64,000 nt of DNA, taken from Tribonema minus (Eukaryota > Sar > Xanthophyceae > Tribonematales > Tribonemataceae). The translations under genes were made by a program, and so were the position numbers. This document shows, piece after piece, positions 59,475 to 64,000 of this stretch. Each line of letters opens with the position of its first letter. The stretch's first letter is position 1. The notes under the pieces are model-generated. The model was not told the DNA's origin. It made no database searches and was given only the letters and a program-made list of their open reading frames with translations. The DNA lies in contig JAFCMP010000516.1 in NCBI GenBank assembly GCA_017506865.1, positions 310,001 to 374,000 of the forward strand. The letters are read 5' to 3'.

Positions 59475-61180
59475 TATGCGCCGCATATATGCGCGCTGGC
59501 GCGGTGCCGCCGTCGTCGCCACGTCCCCCAGCCAGCTGCGCAGCAGCGCAGTGCAGCAGCGCATTGCAGCAGCTGATAGCAGCAGCGCACAGCAGCAGCA
59601 GCGCACAGCAGCAGCAGCGCACAGCAGCAGCAGCGCACAGCAGCAGCAGCGGCTGCAGCAACGCTCGCTTTCTCTAGGGGGGTGTGCGATTGGTCAGGCA
59701 CGGCCTGGAAGGCGCGCGCGCCCGCAGGCACCCTCCCCCCCCCCCAACCCCCCCTACCCCACCCCCTGCCCGGTCCTTTTGTTTCTTATCACGGCCCCGG
59801 ATGTGCGCCCTACTGCTGCCTGCACTCTTGATCCGCGTGCACGTCGCGCAAAGGAGCGCCGGCTGTCGACAGCGAATGCGCAACCGCACCTGTGTGCTAC
59901 ACAGCATGATGTGTGCCACAAAGCCGCCGCCCCCCCCCCCCCCCCCCTATCTCTTTCCTCACCCCCCAGCCCCCCCCCCCCTTCATTGCTACAACACAGC
60001 GGGGGCCGACCGTTAGAGGCCCCCGCATAAGACTTGTTAACAAACGCCGGGGAAGGCGCCTGTGTTCAGCGAATGCGCCTTGGCATTTTTGGTTACGGCC
60101 AGCGGGGGCCCTTCACAGCACTGTGAGGCTGCCTGCTTTGGCAGAGCGTAGTACGGCGAACGGGCAAGCGTGGGTAGGGTGTTGGGGGGTCTCCCCTCTC
60201 CGCCATCAGTTTTGGCGCGTTAGTGTACATGGCTAGCTAGACCCCCCTGCAGTTGTTAGGCGGCACGGATGAGCTAGGCTGCATACACTTGACCTGTTGT
60301 ACTCTTATTGAGCCACGGTGCTGTGGGGAGCGAACGATATCCGCTCTGCTGCCTGCTGTGCCGCTTTGATTGCTTGCCCCTCATGCATTAACTGCGCCAA
60401 CTAGGGCACCCGAGTACAAATGTGTTGATTAACCCTTCATCATGATCTTCAGTGCTGCTTCATTCACTCTGACTCTGACTCCTGCTGCATGCGGACCACA
60501 TGTATACGTGCTCTGATGACATTACTTGGTCATGACTGCGATCACGCATCTCAGCTGGTCTCAGCACATGAGTCTAGACTATGGCCCACTGTCAATCCAT
60601 GTTTCTCCTGTCTTTTCTCGAAAACTGTTTGGTGTTGGACATAGGTTGATGCTGCTACATACTGCATGCACACGCAACGCCACCGGCGACTGGTCCCTTT
60701 TAGGCGACACAATTCGGCTCGTTGTCGTGCCAATTAATCACTAAGATTGACGTAGGCATTATGTCCAGACCTGGTGCAGGTCACACTTGCCTCCAGGCTT
60801 GCCAATTGCGCAGTGCATGTACTGGCAGGGAGTGTCAGCCAAGAAGTCTTCATGTCCCAGTCTGGACTCCCAGATGCTGGAGTATGAAGTGTGACGCGAT
60901 CATCATGCACGAACATGGGCATGAATGCACGGTCTATACCCAACTGCCAAATGGCAGGTCCGCATGAATGCTAGGCGTTGTTTAGTATGGCTGATGGTGA
61001 CATGGTGACCGCATACGCGGGGCCGTGTATGTCCCGAACCGCCCTAATATCATAGGGCTGAACAACAACAACAAACCTCAACGCCCTCAACCTCAACTCT
61101 GTGCGCTGCCTAGATCACCTAGCGCTATAGGGCCTCTTCTCAAGCTAGCCCATCCGCAGCGACATCACGAGGCACTTGTC
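59475..61180. other. Intergenic; microsatellites and poly-C tracts only
   Basis: Just after the ELAV-type stop a short tandem array (about five units of AGCAGCAGCGCACAGC) lies at 59577-59655, probably 3' UTR. Poly-C runs occur at about 59928-59947 and 59970. No coding exon or RNA gene was recognised between here and the next gene. Confidence 0.5.
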
Positions 61181-61891
61181 ATGGTTCGTGGCTGCGGCGT
61201 GGCCCTCCTAGGGGTGTTCAGCGTACCAGCATGCACAGCCTTTGTAGGATCGGCTTTACAGCCCTGTCGGCATAGGTATGTCAGGAGACTGTTGCGCGCA
61301 CCTGCTAATATGACCAGGATTTGGCCCGTTGCCGTTACAAGCAGCGCTGTCATCGTCTTGCACTCCTGACCAAGTGCAGAATTTGTATGCACAGTTAGTT
61401 GGCATCAGGCAAGCCCTCGCTTCCCGACCCGACAAATTCATCAGACTCACGCCATCTCCTTGCACTGCCGCTACTGCAGCTGTAACGCTGCCTCACACGC
61501 CCTGCAACACCGGCACTGGCGGCCTTCCACAGCACCACGACCGACGCAGCTATTCCAGTCCGGCGGCAACTTCGGAGGCGGCTTGGTGCTCACTGAGGAA
61601 AATGTGGAGGCAGTACTGGAGGACTGCCGAACAGAACTGGGATCCGTTTTTGGCTACCTTCCGGAGAATCGAGGGGTCGGCATAACGGGCACTGTGGACT
61701 TTGTGGAGTTGGAAGGCCCGACGGTGGTGGTAAAGTTGGGGGGGCGATTCTGGCACGAGCGGCGACTGGTGTTGGACAGGATTGCGTCTTTCATACAGGG
61801 GCGCATACCGGAGTGCCTGGAAGTTGTGCCGTCGGATCCCTCGCAGCTGATCGACGAGGATCCGTCCGCGGAGCGGCAGGCGGTGTTCTGA
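61181..61891 (+). CDS. Plastid-targeted NifU-C-terminal-domain-like protein lacking CxxC
   Basis: Two exons, 61181-61275 (phase 2) and 61480-61891 (TGA), encode about 168 residues. MVRGCGVALLGVFSVPACTA resembles a signal peptide; cleavage before FVGSALQP would leave Phe at position +1, the ASAFAP-like hallmark of import into red-lineage complex plastids. A Ser/Arg/His-rich, transit-like stretch follows. The mature part has LVLTEENVEAVLEDCRTELG, VGITGTVDFVELEG, PTVVVKLGG and ASFIQGRIPECLEVVP, which follows the NifU C-terminal (Fe-S scaffold) fold order. However, the CxxC that holds the cluster in NFU proteins is replaced (GGRFWHERR). A scaffold role is therefore unlikely; function is unknown. 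The acidic C-terminus ends AERQAVF. Confidence 0.7.
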
Positions 61892-63021
61892 TTGTCAAGT
61901 ATGTACTTCAAGTATGACTTGAAGTGTTAGTCACTAAGATCACATGATGTGCGCAGATGAACACTTTCAAAAATAGAACAACACATCACGCTCCACAGGA
62001 GCTGCTACACGATACGATGCGCGCTGGTCTCTCGTCTCTCACGCGCACTCTCATGCGCACGTGCGCTTGTCATTGTTGCTGTGCTGGTGCCACGTACCTC
62101 AGTGTGAGGTGCTCCCCTCCCCTCGCTGCACGGTTCGCTTGCCTGTTTTCATACTGTGGCGGTCAAACACCGTTCCCTGATAAGGACATGCTGATAGGTC
62201 TGGTCGTTGGTTAGGGTCAGGGTTGTGCTGCATGTCACCACAGTGCAGTACGTGCACTGCTCCGAGCACTGCTTCTTGCCGTACATATGTACCTTGAAAT
62301 GGGGGTTGGGCAGCTGCCACAGCACTGATATCATTGATGCTTGTGGTTGTCAGTGCAGTCTGGTGCATTGCAGGAAGCTATTTCACTGAGCATGCCGCAG
62401 CAGAAGGGCGCATTTGAGGTTGCCCTTTCCCACTTCAACTCATAAGATCCGCTTGCGTATTATTGTCTGTGGGTGAAACCCATGGCTTTGTGCAGGTACC
62501 TTTCTAAAATCAGAATGCGGGGTGCATTCCGCGAGCTAGGAATTCTTAGCAATCAAACTGCATCGTCCCCCTTGTCCGAGGACCACATTGGAGCAAGTGC
62601 AAAACCTCTATCTGGCATGCTCTGAACGGCTCTACTTAGAGATATTGCCACTAGACACGCAACTCTGCACATGAATGCCCGCCGATTTGCGCAAGCCACA
62701 CTTATGACACGCGCTTCTGCTATCGCTGAGCCGCTCGTGTTGTTGCGGAGCGCTGCCTCCATGCGCAGCGCTCAACACTCACACCAGCAGCGTGGCAGCG
62801 CCGCCGCCGCCACCCGCGTGACCACAGCACGCATGCCAACACTTCCGCTTCGCTGCAGGGCGTGCGCGCCGCCACGCTCGCCGAGGTAGCTCCGGTGACC
62901 TTCACTGTGCTTCACGCGCGAGGATGAAACAATCTGGTGCGGAATTAGGGCGTAGGCTCCTTCCTGTCTCGCAAGCGGCACCTAGCGCCGCCGCGAGCGG
63001 TGCGTAAAGAAAGCGCCCCCC
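61892..63021. other. Intergenic between convergent genes; nothing firmly supported
   Basis: Begins with ACTTCAAGTATGACTTGAAGT (61902-61925). A possible small plus-strand exon (gctgcag, then GGCGTGCGCGCCGCCACGCT) near 62859 has a poor donor and no family match. A short TTAGGG-like run is at 62210-62224. Confidence 0.45.
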
Positions 63022-63454
63022 TCACAATCTGGACTGCCTTTCGTGGGGCTCCGCACCGGGCGACAGCGGCCGCGATGCAGCATTGCTCAGCGGATCCGGC
63101 CCCAGCCACGGCTGCCCTATCGCCGCGGCCAACTGATCAAAGCGGTCGCAGCCGAAGAACAGATCCCCCTCAGGGGGGCCCCCGGGGAGCGTCACTATCA
63201 GCGTCGGCGCGCCGAACGCGCCGCGGTCGATGGCAACCTGCGTAACCGCCCGTAACCGCTCCTTGACGTCGGGTTCCGTAGAGCGCAGCAGCAGCGCGGC
63301 GGCGTCGCGCGGCGTGGCGCCGGCGGCGGCGCACGCTGCCGCGAGGCTCTCTTGCTGAGCGATGTCGGTGTTGGCGGACCAGATGCGCAGCCAGAGGGCG
63401 CGCGAGAGGGGGCGCAGGAGGGCCGGTTCGTCGAGAGAAACCGCCGTCAGCAGC
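63022..63454 (-). CDS. GSTK1: Kappa-class glutathione S-transferase, C-terminal exon
   Basis: Minus-strand exon from acceptor ctctcag (exon starts 63454, phase 1) to TGA at 63022-63024; 144 codons including the stop. GSTK proteins are thioredoxin-fold (DsbA-like) enzymes of mitochondria and peroxisomes that use glutathione. Visible family features are a helical domain (LLRPLSRALWLRIWSANTDI, LAAACAAAGATPRDAAALLL), EPDVKERLRAVTQVAIDRG, then FGAPTLIV with the cis-Pro of the thioredoxin fold, LFFGCDRFDQLAAAIG and the terminal WLGP. A roughly 20-residue extension follows. N-terminal exons with the active-site Ser must lie beyond 63455; none was identified before the window end. Confidence 0.75.
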
Positions 63455-64000
63455 CTGAGAGGGAGAGGGGATGGGGCGATTGCCGTTTTTGCTGTGTGAG
63501 CGCATGCTCCGGGGCTTTTGTATTGCTGTTGCTGATGTGTTCATGTGGTTCTTGCGGCAGTCGAGAGAATGCCCTCTGTTGGGCTGTACTGCGGACCAAA
63601 CGCAACAGCACAGTCAGTGCACGGAGCGCGGCTACGGTACACCATGCGTGTTCATGAACACTGCCATGCGCAGCGAGTTGAAGGGAGAGGTGGTGATGTG
63701 ATGTTGGATTTGGCGTCCAGCGCATGATTATTCTGGATCACCTGCATACTCTTCAGAGTATGCTTCAGCATGGTCCCTCAGCGTGCTTGCGATCTGATGG
63801 TGTGCATACTTCATACTTGAGGTATGAGGATTGACTGTACGGTTGCCGCAAGCGTGACAAAGAGCAGCGCTGGTTGTCCGCTGTCAGCGTATGTGTTGGC
63901 ATGTGTGGTGCAGTCGTGGTGTTGACACGAGCACATGAACTTGCCAGAAGAAAGCGTACCCTGCTGATGAGTGTGTGTGCAGGCCTGTGGAGCAGCAGCC
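63455..64000 (-). other. Probable intron/upstream part of the GST gene
   Basis: No minus-strand sequence resembling the GSTK N-terminal thioredoxin-fold half is visible here, so the preceding intron probably continues past the window. TACTTCA/TGAGGTA motifs and CATACTT repeats occur at 63745-63830. Confidence 0.4.

Noticed and set aside
58452-59606. 384-codon minus-strand ORF
   Set aside because: Antisense of the repetitive last exon of the ELAV-type gene; Arg/Leu-rich shadow with no domain.

Overview
This is nuclear DNA of a eukaryote, probably a flagellated microalga of the red-plastid lineage. Coding exons are short, very GC-rich, phase-consistent and bounded by GT-AG (one GC-AG) splice sites. 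TTAGGG/CCCTAA repeats lie scattered in introns. One gene (61.2-61.9 kb) begins with a signal peptide followed by an F-initiated transit-like segment, as in complex red plastids. A TEX9 homologue implies a ciliated cell. No bacterial-style operon, rRNA or tRNA gene was found. Assignment to a phylum is not possible from the sequence alone.

Layout. 1-21.3 kb (+): a many-exon gene for the largest TFIIIC subunit (GTF3C1/TFC3 type), 5' end outside the window. 21.3-24.0 kb: no supported gene. 24.0-24.2 kb (-): first exon of a small secreted protein. 24.7-30.8 kb (+): complete seven-exon TEX9 homologue with a MITE-like insertion in its last intron. 30.8-33.7 and 45.9-49.4 kb: AT-richer, gene-poor DNA with inverted-repeat elements, flanking a full-length 12,185-bp Ty3/gypsy retrotransposon (33,689-45,873, -). 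49.4-52.9 kb: weak evidence for an ankyrin-type gene (-) and some open frames. 52.9-59.5 kb (+): ELAV/Hu-type two-RRM RNA-binding protein with a long low-complexity tail. 61.2-61.9 kb (+): plastid-targeted NifU-domain-like protein lacking the CxxC. 63.0-63.5 kb (-): last exon of a kappa-class glutathione transferase.

Two things stand out. First, the retrotransposon is apparently intact: identical 362-bp LTRs, a 4-bp target duplication and one 3,494-codon ORF. It carries a C5-cytosine DNA methyltransferase domain between gag and protease, plus a chromodomain. Its primer-binding site is complementary to a segment of its own LTR rather than to a recognisable tRNA end, which suggests Tf1-like self-priming. 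Second, in the TFIIIC, TEX9 and ELAV genes many exon-intron junctions are tandemly amplified: pieces of exon edge plus splice site plus adjacent intron are repeated two to six or more times inside the intron. At one intron (11,719-12,041) both splice sites are copies of the same AG|GT-containing sequence, the signature expected of intron birth by tandem duplication. Exon-like sequence also occurs as large palindromes (3.6-4.2 and 12.1-12.35 kb).

Exon models were built by eye from splice consensus, reading phase and remembered family conservation; no alignment or transcript data were available.
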